Notes under the pieces: model-generated | Database searches by the model: none | Seen by the model: only the letters and a program-made list of their open reading frames with translations | Told to the model about the DNA's origin: nothing | Source of the DNA: Acidobacteriaceae bacterium | GTDB lineage: Bacteria; Acidobacteriota; Terriglobia; Terriglobales; Acidobacteriaceae | Direction of reading: 5' to 3' | Assembly: GCA_003135315.1 (NCBI GenBank) | Contig: PLBD01000394.1 | Span: 1-12,542, forward strand | DNA length: 12,542 bases | In this document: positions 1 through 6,515 of the stretch, in pieces | Layout of the letters: every line of letters starts with the position of its first letter | Numbering within the stretch: the stretch's first letter is position 1 | Program-made: the position numbers and the translations under genes

Positions 1-327
1 ATGACCATCGCCCAGGAGGAGATCTTCGGACCGGTGCTGGCGGTGAGCAAGGCGCGCGATTTCGAACATGCGCTGCAGATGGCCAATGACTCACAGTACG
101 GGTTGACGGGCGCCATTTATTCCACCAACGCGAAGCACGTCGAAGAAGCGCGCGAGAAGTTCTTTGTCGGAAATTTGTACGTGAACCGCAAATGCACCGG
201 GGCCATGGTGGGCGCGCATCCCTTCGGCGGATTCAATATGTCGGGAACCGACTCGAAGGCCGGCGGCCCGGATTACCTGCTGCTGTTTACGCAGGCGAAG
301 TCAATTGGCGAGAAGATCACGAAGTAA
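1..327 (+). CDS. pruA: L-glutamate gamma-semialdehyde (P5C) dehydrogenase, C-terminal part
   Basis: This is the last 108 residues of an NAD-dependent aldehyde dehydrogenase; the body, including the catalytic cysteine, lies outside the window. The ATG at base 1 is internal, because the segment EEIFGPVLAV (residues 6-15) normally sits well inside these proteins. The stretch NRKCTGAMVGAHPFGG followed by SGTDSKAGGPDYL (about residues 62-93) is the hallmark of delta-1-pyrroline-5-carboxylate dehydrogenases (RocA/PruA/PutA type), which oxidise glutamate semialdehyde to glutamate in cytoplasmic proline breakdown. It is the only plus-strand gene here and converges with panC; a clear terminator follows 37 bases after its stop. 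Family assignment is confident; the choice between PruA and a PutA-like fusion cannot be made from the C-terminus alone. Confidence 0.88.
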   Translation: MTIAQEEIFGPVLAVSKARDFEHALQMANDSQYGLTGAIYSTNAKHVEEAREKFFVGNLYVNRKCTGAMVGAHPFGGFNMSGTDSKAGGPDYLLLFTQAKSIGEKITK

Positions 328-363
328 GCGGTGAATGGTTGGTCGTGAATCGTGGATCGAAGT

Positions 364-396
364 GGCCGGAGCGAAATGCTTCGGCCGTTTTGTTTT
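364..396 (+). terminator. Rho-independent terminator of the P5C dehydrogenase gene
   Basis: A 9-bp stem GGCCGGAGC/GCTTCGGCC (364-372 and 378-386, one G-T pair) closes a 5-base loop and is followed by the T-rich tract GTTTTGTTTT on the plus strand. It lies 37 bases after the dehydrogenase stop codon and faces the right way. Confidence 0.85.
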
Positions 397-421
397 GAGG
401 GAAATACCAGACCGGCCGGGT

Positions 422-456
422 GCCCCGTTCTAGCCTTCTTTTGGCTAGGGCGGGGC
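422..456. terminator. Long hairpin between convergent genes, possible panC terminator
   Basis: Arms 422-435 and 443-456 form a 14-bp stem (two G-T pairs on the plus strand) around a 7-base loop. It begins 8 bases after the panC stop on the minus strand. Neither strand has a T-tract after it, so it may stabilise the 3' end or work with Rho rather than act as a classical intrinsic terminator. Confidence 0.5.
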
Positions 457-463
457 CGTTGAA

Positions 464-1306
464 TTATGTCAGCAGAATGTTGTCGATCAATCGTGTCGTG
501 CCGAAATACGCTGCGACGGCCACCAGCGAGCCGTGCGTGACGTCCGCAACGGGATCGAGCGTATTCGGATCGACGACAGCGAAGTAATCCAGCCGCGCCG
601 CCGGCTCTTCCGCGATCACCTGCATGCCAACTTCGATCAGTCTTGCGGCACTGCGCTCGCCCTGATCGGCCAGCGTCTGCACGCGCATGAGCGCGCGATG
701 CAGCACCAGCGACTGTTGACGCTGCTCCGGCGTGAGGTAGATATTGCGCGAGCTCATCGCCAGCCCATCTTCTTCGCGCACGATGGGACAAACCACAATC
801 TCCACATCCATGTCGAGATCGTTGACAAGCTTGCGCAGCACGGCTACCTGCGCCGCATCCTTCTGGCCGAAGAAAGCGCAGTCGGGGCGGACAATCTCAA
901 ACAGCTTGGTGACCACGGTCGCGACGCCGCGAAAGTGTCCGGGGCGCGATGCGCCGTCCAGCTTGGTGCTCAACTCGTTGACCTGCACGTGGGTCTGCGC
1001 GCCGGGTGGATGCATCTCATCGACGGTGGGCAGAAAAAGCAGGTCGACGCCAAGCTGCTCCAGCATGCCGGCATCGCGCTCCAGCGGGCGCGGGTATTTG
1101 TCGAGATCTTCCGTGGGAGCGAACTGGAGCGGGTTGACGAAGATGGAGACCGCCGTCACGTCGCAGCGCGCCTTGGCCGCGCGCACCAGCGAGAGATGGC
1201 CTTCGTGCAGCGCGCCCATGGTGGGTACGAAGCCCAGCGTCTTGCCGCTGCGCGTGGCCTGGCGGCAGGCGGCCTTCATGTCGGCGATGGTCGGAATGCG
1301 CTTCAC
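464..1306 (-). CDS. panC: Pantothenate synthetase (pantoate--beta-alanine ligase)
   Basis: Joins pantoate and beta-alanine, using ATP, to make pantothenate, the precursor of coenzyme A; cytoplasmic. The 280-residue product shows the nucleotide-binding PTMGALHEGH (28-37), FVNPLQF (56-62), RPGHFRGV (121-128), FGQKD (146-150) and the KMSKS-like segment MSSRN (184-188), all typical of PanC. I chose the GTG at 1306-1304 because MKRIPTIADM fits the usual PanC N-terminus and gives a normal length. The reading frame stays open to a TTG at 1381, but those extra 25 codons run into an intergenic repeat. The ribosome binding site is weak (GAGAG, 3 bases before GTG). It follows panB and one hypothetical gene on the same strand, after a 205-base repeat-filled gap, so it may be transcribed with panB or separately. 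Confidence 0.95.
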   Translation of the reverse strand: MKRIPTIADMKAACRQATRSGKTLGFVPTMGALHEGHLSLVRAAKARCDVTAVSIFVNPLQFAPTEDLDKYPRPLERDAGMLEQLGVDLLFLPTVDEMHPPGAQTHVQVNELSTKLDGASRPGHFRGVATVVTKLFEIVRPDCAFFGQKDAAQVAVLRKLVNDLDMDVEIVVCPIVREEDGLAMSSRNIYLTPEQRQQSLVLHRALMRVQTLADQGERSAARLIEVGMQVIAEEPAARLDYFAVVDPNTLDPVADVTHGSLVAVAAYFGTTRLIDNILLT

Positions 1307-1336
1307 GGGCTCTCGCAGTTTAGTTGTTTTGAGGAG

Positions 1337-1485
1337 TGGGTGGAGCACGTCTTTAGACGTGCATGGCAGCAGCCGAATCAAAAAGCGGCATCAGCCGCTC
1401 AGGTAACCAAATACCTTACCTCAGGCGCTAAAGCGCGTTCGATTTGAGTGCGTCAATCTGCACGCCTGAAGGCGTGCTCCACCCA
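1337..1485. repeat. Composite repeat: two opposed hairpins with 13-bp inverted ends
   Basis: The outer ends TGGGTGGAGCACG (1337-1349) and its reverse complement (1473-1485) are exact inverted copies. Each merges into a perfect 18-base hairpin: 1345-1362 (arms GCACGTCT) and 1460-1477 (arms GCACGCCT). Between them are two further palindromes, 1384-1399 (AGCGGC/GCCGCT) and 1425-1436 (GCGCT/AGCGC). The unit fills most of the gap between the secreted hypothetical gene and panC. The layout resembles paired REP elements. Confidence 0.8.
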
Positions 1486-1511
1486 TCGTGGCACAAGCAT
1501 TCTTATCCAAT

Positions 1512-2171
1512 CTACCTTGGAGGCTGAGACGGAGCCTTAGTCCCGCCGGGCGCAGGCGGAGATGGGGCGCTGTCGTCGCCCGCTGGCGGCTCGGGCCGCG
1601 GCAATGTCCAACTCTCCAGCACGCCCTTCAGCACTGGCTCCAGCCGCGGCAAATCCTGCGGCGCACACTTCAAGGCCACGGAGTAGATCTCGTTCTCCGG
1701 CCCGTGAATGAAGACCATCTCCTCAACCCAGTCGTGGCCGGTCGCCTTCTCGCGATATTTCGCCTTCAACATCTGCGCAGGCTGATGATCGATCGTCCGC
1801 TCCTGGCGCTGCAAGGTAACGAAATTCTGCCCGGCTTCACGCATGGCAGCCATGGCCTGCTCGATGATGCCGTTCAATCCGGGGCCTTCTTCGTCGCCGT
1901 CGGGCGGAGGCGCGACCAACGCTAACGTGATCTCGTACCACAGCGCGCGGTCTTCCTTCTGCGTCGGCGCGACGACGACTCCGTTGCCGTCGAAGACATC
2001 GCCCAGCAGCGTCCAGGCCGGTGGGTATTTGAAACAGAAGCCGGCGTTCGGCTGGCAGTATCTTTTCCAAGGAACAGGCTTGTGCGCGGGAGCGGGCGTC
2101 TGACCCGCCGCAACCAACGCCAGTCCCAACACCATCGCTATCAACCAAACAGATCGCCGCCCAAGCCGCAT
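1512..2171 (-). CDS. Secreted protein with PsbP-like motif, function unknown
   Basis: A 219-residue protein. Residues 1-24 form a signal peptide (basic MRLGRR, hydrophobic core, then AAG before Q24), so it is probably exported. The segment GFCFKYPPAW (44-53) matches the G-F-x-F-x-Y-P-x-x-W pattern seen near the start of PsbP/Mog1-like domains; the rest has no motif I recognise. Three cysteines remain after cleavage (39, 46, 169). The last 30 residues are rich in Pro, Ser and Gly, which suggests a disordered tail. I chose the ATG at 2171 because it starts 4 bases after the panB stop and gives a proper signal peptide; an upstream TTG (2207) would overlap panB. The tight spacing implies co-transcription with panB, but nothing in the protein points to pantothenate synthesis. 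Confidence 0.8.
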   Translation of the reverse strand: MRLGRRSVWLIAMVLGLALVAAGQTPAPAHKPVPWKRYCQPNAGFCFKYPPAWTLLGDVFDGNGVVVAPTQKEDRALWYEITLALVAPPPDGDEEGPGLNGIIEQAMAAMREAGQNFVTLQRQERTIDHQPAQMLKAKYREKATGHDWVEEMVFIHGPENEIYSVALKCAPQDLPRLEPVLKGVLESWTLPRPEPPAGDDSAPSPPAPGGTKAPSQPPR

Positions 2172-2175
2172 TTCT

Positions 2176-3063
2176 CTACACTGGCACAGCGTGCTTGCGT
2201 TCGGCAATGGCCTCGAGCGCGGCCAGCGTCTCCTTGGGCAGATGATACGACTCGGCGTCGGAGGGATATCCGCCCGACTTCACATCGTCCTTGAACGCCA
2301 GCAGCGCGTTGCCGATGACCGCGCCAACGTCGGCGTAGCGGCGGACGAACTTCGCCGGCGGCGCAAACGTCAGGCCCAGCAGGTCGTGAAAGACCAGCAC
2401 CTGGCCATCGCACTCCGGGCCCGCGCCGATGCCGATGGTCGGGACCTCCAGCTCGCGCGTGATCATCGCCGCCACTTCGCGGGGAATGCCTTCCAGCACT
2501 ACCAAGCAAGCGCCGGCGCGCTCCAGGGCGAGCGCGTCGTGCATGAGCTGCTCGATGGCTTGCAGCGTCTTGCCCTGCACCTTGTAGCCGCCCATGGCAT
2601 GCACCGACTGCGGCGTCAGCCCGATGTGGCCGACGACGGGAATCTCAGCCTCAACCATGCGCTCGACGAGGTGCGCGCGTTTCTCGCCACCTTCGATTTT
2701 CACCGCCTCGGCGCCGGCTTCCTTGATGAAGCGCGCGGCGTTGCGCAGCGACTCGCGCTGGCTGAGGTGATAGGAGGCGAACGGCATGTCGGCCACGAGG
2801 AAGGCACGCTTGACGCCGCGCCGTACGGCACGGGTATGATGCAGCATCTCGCGCATGGTGACCGGCAGCGTGTTCTCGTAGCCCAGCATCACCTGGGCCA
2901 GCGAGTCGCCGACCAGAACGATGTCAATGCCGGCCTCGTCCACCAGGCGCGCGCTGGGGTAGTCATAGGCCGTGAGGCAGGTAATGATTTCCTGACGTTG
3001 TTTTTTTTCGAGAAGGGTGGAAGCAGTAATCTTGGCGCGGAAGTCGCCGGTGGTAATACTCAC
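2176..3063 (-). CDS. panB: 3-methyl-2-oxobutanoate hydroxymethyltransferase
   Basis: Transfers a hydroxymethyl group from 5,10-methylene-tetrahydrofolate to alpha-ketoisovalerate, giving ketopantoate, the first committed step towards pantothenate. The 295-residue protein carries the family motifs in order: LTAYDYPSA (30-38), VGDSL with metal ligand Asp53, DMPF with metal ligand Asp92, KIEGG with Lys122 and Glu124, GHIGLTPQS (145-153), the catalytic-glutamate region LEGIP (Glu191) and GIGAG (211-215). Length is slightly above the usual 265-280 residues, with extra residues at both ends. The start is GTG, well supported by GGAGG five bases upstream. It leads a minus-strand group with the secreted hypothetical gene and panC. 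Confidence 0.97.
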   Translation of the reverse strand: MSITTGDFRAKITASTLLEKKQRQEIITCLTAYDYPSARLVDEAGIDIVLVGDSLAQVMLGYENTLPVTMREMLHHTRAVRRGVKRAFLVADMPFASYHLSQRESLRNAARFIKEAGAEAVKIEGGEKRAHLVERMVEAEIPVVGHIGLTPQSVHAMGGYKVQGKTLQAIEQLMHDALALERAGACLVVLEGIPREVAAMITRELEVPTIGIGAGPECDGQVLVFHDLLGLTFAPPAKFVRRYADVGAVIGNALLAFKDDVKSGGYPSDAESYHLPKETLAALEAIAERKHAVPV

Positions 3064-3068
3064 GATGT

Positions 3069-3073
3069 CCTCC
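3069..3073 (-). promoter_or_regulatory. Shine-Dalgarno site that fixes the GTG start of panB
   Basis: GGAGG on the minus strand, five bases before the GTG start. A small hairpin (TCCGC/GCGGA, 3082-3095) lies just upstream in the leader and could affect access to it, though it is too short to call a control element. Confidence 0.75.
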
Positions 3074-3151
3074 AGTGCAGTTCCGCGTTCGCGGATACCG
3101 CCTGATTGGCCTCGTCACAAGGAGTTGCGAACCCTGGTGGGAGACGATTGA

Positions 3152-3179
3152 ATTCTATACCCTGCGGCGGGCCGGTCAA
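3152..3179 (-). promoter_or_regulatory. Probable sigma-70 promoter of the panB group
   Basis: On the minus strand TTGACC (3179-3174) and TAGAAT (3157-3152) are separated by 16 bases, close to the TTGACA/TATAAT consensus. The -35 box starts just after the stop of the upstream gene. The implied start point near 3145 would leave a leader of about 80 bases before panB. Confidence 0.55.
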
Positions 3180-3182
3180 TCA

Positions 3183-3674
3183 CTATTTAGATGTAGATGG
3201 CGGGGGCGGCGATGAAATCTGAGCGGGCTCCGCTGCGGCGCAGCTATGGTCGTGGACGATGCGCCAGCCCTCGGGAAACTTCCGGAAGATGAGAGTGAAG
3301 ACTCCATGGGGCTGCTTGCCGTCGGGCATCACCAGCAGGAACTTGCCGCGAACGAAGGCGGCATCCGGGCTGAGCGGGTCCATACGCAAATCGCTGAACG
3401 AAAGCGTGCCCATTGAGTGGCCAGCGGACTGGTAGTTGCGCCGATAGCGCTCTAGCGTCGGCTCCCATCCTTTTGTTTCGGTGGCTCCGGAGAAGAAGGT
3501 CAGCTCCGGCGACTTCCAGTAGCCAGCCATGAAGGCGTCCAGGTCGTTATGGTTCCACGCATCTACCTGGGCCTGCAAAACCGCGCGGACGGCGTGGTCA
3601 ATGCTGGGAGGATTTTGATATTGGGCCCACGCAAACACGGTCGCAAGCACAACAATCACCGATACCAATCTCAT
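3183..3674 (-). CDS. Secreted NTF2-like (DUF4440/SnoaL-type) protein
   Basis: A 163-residue protein. Residues 1-18 look like a signal peptide (MRLVSVIVVLATVFAWAQ). The mature part fits the cone-shaped NTF2-like fold: helices near 25-50 with the typical 'QVDAWNHNDLDAFMAGY' pattern, the SPELTFFSG strand (55-63), and the closing strands GVFTLIFRK and GWRIVHDHS (124-144), as in DUF4440 proteins. Members bind small molecules or assemble into larger complexes; no enzymatic residues can be assigned here. A short Pro/Ser tail follows. The ATG at 3674 was chosen over an upstream TTG because GGAGG (3680-3684) lies five bases before it. panB follows on the same strand but has its own probable promoter. 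Confidence 0.85.
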   Translation of the reverse strand: MRLVSVIVVLATVFAWAQYQNPPSIDHAVRAVLQAQVDAWNHNDLDAFMAGYWKSPELTFFSGATETKGWEPTLERYRRNYQSAGHSMGTLSFSDLRMDPLSPDAAFVRGKFLLVMPDGKQPHGVFTLIFRKFPEGWRIVHDHSCAAAEPAQISSPPPPSTSK

Positions 3675-3774
3675 GCCAACCTCCGGGCGCAAGTGTAACG
3701 GAGGCTGACGAGAAAGAGGAAGCAGTAAGGCGGGACGCTAGTGGCGGCACTATTCGCGGCTTAACCAGGCGGGT

Positions 3775-4239
3775 TCAGGCGGGACGCTTGACGGTCGGCG
3801 GCTGCTTCCACGGACGCTGGGGGCGTTCGCCTTGCGGCAGATCACGATCGCGCACGCGATCGTACATATAGGTTTCGCTGACGGTCCCCAGGCCCTCGTT
3901 ATACAGACTGATGCCGCCGGTACCTTCCTTCAACTCTTCGGAGAAGTCGTGCAGTGCCTTCAGGTGGTCGGCCGTAGCGGGACGGACGGCCTTGCTGGTC
4001 TGCAAAACTTTCTGGTAGCCGTGGTCCACCAGCTTGGAGATCTCGCCGTTGATGAGGTACCCGGGATAGGCGAAGATCTTCACGCTGCCGTCATCGGCGC
4101 GCTCGATGGCCGCGGAACAGTGGTACTTCTTCAGAAACACACGACCGCTGGCGCCGGGAGCTTCCAGCACGTCGAAGCCGTGGTCGCGGAGCCATGCGAC
4201 AGCTTCTTCAAACGATCTTGTCTTAACTTTCTTTGCCAT
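3775..4239 (-). CDS. Conserved-looking protein of unknown function
   Basis: A 154-residue, soluble, basic protein with no signal peptide or membrane segment. I do not recognise a family. Visible features: a starting helix with FEEAVAWLRDHGFDVLE (10-26), an alternating strand region VFLKKYHCSAAIE and SVKIFAYPGYLI (34-63), a helical part ISKLVDHGYQKVLQTSK (67-83) and HLKALHDFSEELKEGTG (92-108), then ETYMYDRVRDRD (121-132) and a Pro/Arg/Lys-rich tail. Base composition matches its neighbours and it has an ATG start, although a GAGGA lies rather far upstream (12 bases). It stands alone: 100 bases separate it from the NTF2-like gene and 133 from the AlbA_2 gene. The well-balanced composition supports a real gene. 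Confidence 0.75.
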   Translation of the reverse strand: MAKKVKTRSFEEAVAWLRDHGFDVLEAPGASGRVFLKKYHCSAAIERADDGSVKIFAYPGYLINGEISKLVDHGYQKVLQTSKAVRPATADHLKALHDFSEELKEGTGGISLYNEGLGTVSETYMYDRVRDRDLPQGERPQRPWKQPPTVKRPA

Positions 4240-4372
4240 TCCAGTAACAAGTCCTCAAGAACATTTCCGCTCAAGCTGGCGGGAACTCACACTGTCGCAC
4301 ATCGCGAGCGCCCGCCGCAACTCGCGGTGTCATGAAAATCGGATGAAATGACCGATTGCGCGCGCCTGCGGC

Positions 4373-5179
4373 TCACTTGGGCCAGCGCGCGGAAGTGTAA
4401 TCGACGGCTTCCTGCACATTGAGTTCACGTGTGCTCACGCCAGTGCGAACATACAGCTTGGGAGCGTCGCCCTCCTTCAGATAAACCGGCCGCGGGGTGG
4501 GCCCGACCATGACGCGGCACACTTCCTTGTTCTCCGCGGAATGAAAAACGATTTGCACCGAACGGCACGCGTCGCCGCCGAGTTTGGTTGCGACCGCGGT
4601 CATAAGAGCCTGCTCGAAGCCGTCGCGGTCCTGCTTCTTCAGCGTTTTGTAGTCACGGTCGAGGCCGACCACCGAGCCGTCGTCAGCCACGCCGATCAGC
4701 AGGGTGCCACCGTTGCCGTTCATGTAGCCGGCGAGCGTCTTGAGCACGACCGCTTCCAGTGCGCGATTGACTTTGTTCTCGCGCAGGTCCCAACGAAACG
4801 ACGACTTGAATTCCAACTGTGCGCTCTCGCCCTGAGCGATCAGGGTGTGCAGGTCGCTCTGCAACGCGGCGCTGAGCTGCTCAATCCGCTGCGAGCGGCG
4901 CTGCATGGTCGAGTACAATCCTGCGCCGGAAACGCTCAGGATCATGCCGACGACGGCGTAGAACGTGGTCTTCTTCGGCGTCTCGCCTTTGACGGACCGG
5001 TGCAGTTGCGCAAAAGCAAAGTCAGCTGCGGTGGCATTTCCCGGACGGTATTCGTAGTAGTACACGAATTCGTTGGTGGGATAGAGGACGAAGATGCCGA
5101 CCGCAGCGCCCAGCAGCAGCGCAACCGCGAAGATGCGCAACCTCGACTTGAGTTTCCAGGAGAGCAGCATCGGGGACAT
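4373..5179 (-). CDS. Two-TM membrane protein with Schlafen AlbA_2 domain
   Basis: A 268-residue protein. TM helix 1 is at about 14-33 (RLRIFAVALLLGAAVGIFVL) and TM helix 2 at about 72-92, with some 38 residues between them. After a short helical linker comes a cytoplasmic AlbA_2 domain (about 115-265): the entry motif ESAQLEFKSS (118-127), then the core NGNGGTLLIGVADDGSVVGLD (154-174) and the closing strands KLYVRTG (241-247). AlbA_2 domains occur in Schlafen proteins and in bacterial putative transcriptional regulators; nucleic-acid or nucleotide binding is the usual proposal. The reading frame stays open far upstream inside the Rieske gene, but the ATG at 5179 lies 5 bases after that gene's stop with GGAGAAG ahead of it. 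Co-transcription with the Rieske gene is very likely. Confidence 0.85.
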   Translation of the reverse strand: MSPMLLSWKLKSRLRIFAVALLLGAAVGIFVLYPTNEFVYYYEYRPGNATAADFAFAQLHRSVKGETPKKTTFYAVVGMILSVSGAGLYSTMQRRSQRIEQLSAALQSDLHTLIAQGESAQLEFKSSFRWDLRENKVNRALEAVVLKTLAGYMNGNGGTLLIGVADDGSVVGLDRDYKTLKKQDRDGFEQALMTAVATKLGGDACRSVQIVFHSAENKEVCRVMVGPTPRPVYLKEGDAPKLYVRTGVSTRELNVQEAVDYTSARWPK

Positions 5180-5184
5180 CGCCG

Positions 5185-6300
5185 TTAGCTTCTCCAATGC
5201 AGCGTCACGGGGCCGTCCAGGGGATGGCGCATGGGTTTGCCGCTGGCCTGCGATTCCAGCCGCGCCTGCTTCAGCTCGAAGTACCACTTCGCCGGACGAT
5301 CGGCATCGTCGATGAACATGAGACTGGGGTTGTACTTCAGCCCTTCGGCCTGTTCGATCATGGTGACCTGGTCCTGCCGGACGAAACGCCGGCCGAAGGC
5401 CTTCGCGATGGGAGTGAGAAACGGCACGTTGAGGAAGACGTTCCACGCCGCGCAGACGTCGATGCGGCAATGGTTGTCGATGGTCGGCGTCACGGTGGTG
5501 AGGCTGGCAAACCACTTTTCGCCGCAGCGGATGACTTCATAGCGCCGGTTCGGCAGCACGAAATCGATGGTCGTCGTGATCGGCTGGCCATAGACGCCCA
5601 GCAGTTTGTAGGGCGCGCTGTTGGCGGACGGCTGATGGGCGGTCATGCGGAAGCCGCCTTCGATGGGCTCGAAGTGTTTTTCCTTTTCGTGGATGCTGGC
5701 CTGCGAGCGCCACCACCACGACTGATGAACGAACGGGCCATGCGCCGGATCCATCAATCCAATGATGCCGTGATCGATGTTGCAGGGCAGATCGGCGGTG
5801 AGATACGCGGAGTGAAAACGCTTGCTGAACTTCTGTATCTCAGGAACCGGCGGCAACAGGGCGAGATCGTCCGCACGAAGTTTTCCTCTCCCACTCCGTG
5901 GGACATAGACCCAGAGGTGTCCGTCGCGCTCCTCGCAGGGGTAGGCGGTGGCGAAGATTTTGCAAGGATCGAGGGAGTCGCGCTGGGTGAGCGATGGGAT
6001 TTCGCGGCACTGGCCGGAGACCGGCTCGAACGCCCAGCCGTGGTACTTGCAGGTCACCTGCTGCCCATCGAACCATCCATAGGAAAACGGAATTCCGCGA
6101 TGGGGGCAGGAATCGCGCATAGCGAAGTATCTGCCGCCGGCGGTGCGGCCCAGAACAAGCGGGATGCCGAGCAGCATGGCCTTCGCCATCTGCCTGCCGG
6201 AAATTTCGGAGGCGCGCATCGCCGGGTACCAGTCGTCGTAAATCAACGTGGTGGTTGGGCCGGATGCCGCGGATGAAGCGGGAGTAACTTCGCTAGTCAT
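5185..6300 (-). CDS. Rieske-type non-heme iron oxygenase, alpha-subunit-like
   Basis: A 371-residue protein. The N-terminal Rieske domain binds a [2Fe-2S] cluster through C65-x-H67 and C84-x2-H87 (CPHRG ... CKYHGW). The C-terminal catalytic domain has the mononuclear iron pattern D184-x2-H187-x4-H192, with a candidate carboxylate ligand in FVRQDQVTMIEQ (Asp310 or Glu316). Such enzymes take electrons from a reductase and hydroxylate or demethylate aromatic, steroid or tetrapyrrole compounds; the substrate cannot be read from the sequence. No ferredoxin or reductase gene is nearby. The ATG at 6300 gives a normal N-terminus; the open frame up to 6387 runs through a repeat. TAATAT (6317-6312) could be a -10 box but has no good -35 partner. 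The AlbA_2 gene follows after 5 bases. Confidence 0.92.
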   Translation of the reverse strand: MTSEVTPASSAASGPTTTLIYDDWYPAMRASEISGRQMAKAMLLGIPLVLGRTAGGRYFAMRDSCPHRGIPFSYGWFDGQQVTCKYHGWAFEPVSGQCREIPSLTQRDSLDPCKIFATAYPCEERDGHLWVYVPRSGRGKLRADDLALLPPVPEIQKFSKRFHSAYLTADLPCNIDHGIIGLMDPAHGPFVHQSWWWRSQASIHEKEKHFEPIEGGFRMTAHQPSANSAPYKLLGVYGQPITTTIDFVLPNRRYEVIRCGEKWFASLTTVTPTIDNHCRIDVCAAWNVFLNVPFLTPIAKAFGRRFVRQDQVTMIEQAEGLKYNPSLMFIDDADRPAKWYFELKQARLESQASGKPMRHPLDGPVTLHWRS

Positions 6301-6352
6301 GTTCCGAGGCCATATTAACGCAGACCGTGATTTGATGTGGTGTGAATACGGA

Positions 6353-6504
6353 GTGCCGTCCCTACGGGACTCGGTCACTTTTCCCACCCTACCCAGGACT
6401 CGGCTTCGCTCCGTCCTGGGCTAACTGCACTTCCACCCCTTCGGGGTTCTTTTTTCGCGGGTCGTACGCCACTGCCGAAAACCAAACTTAATTCTCACGC
6501 AGAC
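6353..6504 (+). repeat. Composite multi-hairpin element, copy C
   Basis: In order on the plus strand: a hairpin GTCCC-TAC-GGGAC (6358-6370); a larger hairpin bounded by TACCCAG and CTGGGCTA (6390-6423, arms CCCAGGAC/GTCCTGGG, 13-base loop); a hairpin ACCCC-TTC-GGGGT (6435-6447); and the conserved tail CTGCCGAAAACCAA (6472-6485) ending in GCAGAC. The same parts occur in the same order and orientation in copies A and B near 9900-10270. It fills the gap between the epimerase and Rieske genes. Confidence 0.75.
6435..6455 (+). terminator. Terminator-like hairpin inside the composite element
   Basis: A 5-bp GC-rich stem (ACCCC/GGGGT, 6435-6439 and 6443-6447) is followed by TCTTTTTT on the plus strand. 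Both flanking genes are on the minus strand, so it cannot end either. It would only act on transcription from the opposite strand or of the element itself; chance is possible. Confidence 0.35.
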
Positions 6505-6515
6505 GCCTCAGGCGT
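6503..6515. repeat. Palindrome overlapping the epimerase stop codon
   Basis: ACGCCTCAGGCGT has 6-base arms around a single C and contains the stop codon of the epimerase gene (6508-6510). Read on the minus strand it is one base shorter than the core ACGCCTGAAGGCGT of the hairpin at 1460-1477, so it may be a decayed member of that group. Confidence 0.5.

Noticed and set aside
331..360. Imperfect tandem GTGAATnGT motif after the dehydrogenase stop
   Set aside because: Two short, imperfect copies; too little to call a repeat.
1337..1485. CRISPR-like array of palindromes
   Set aside because: The repeated units differ in sequence, are inverted rather than direct and lack uniform spacers; no cas gene is present.
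533..3105. Long plus-strand open frames opposite panC and panB (533-1447, 2191-3105)
   Set aside because: They mirror well-identified enzymes and have His/Arg/Gln-rich composition typical of antisense frames.
3728..3788. 12-base direct repeat AGGCGGGACGCT around the end of the 154-residue gene
   Set aside because: Only two short GC-rich copies with no flanking structure; chance is adequate.
5197..6276. 359-codon plus-strand open frame opposite the Rieske gene
   Set aside because: The opposite strand carries the Rieske and iron-ligand motifs; this frame has no domain signal.
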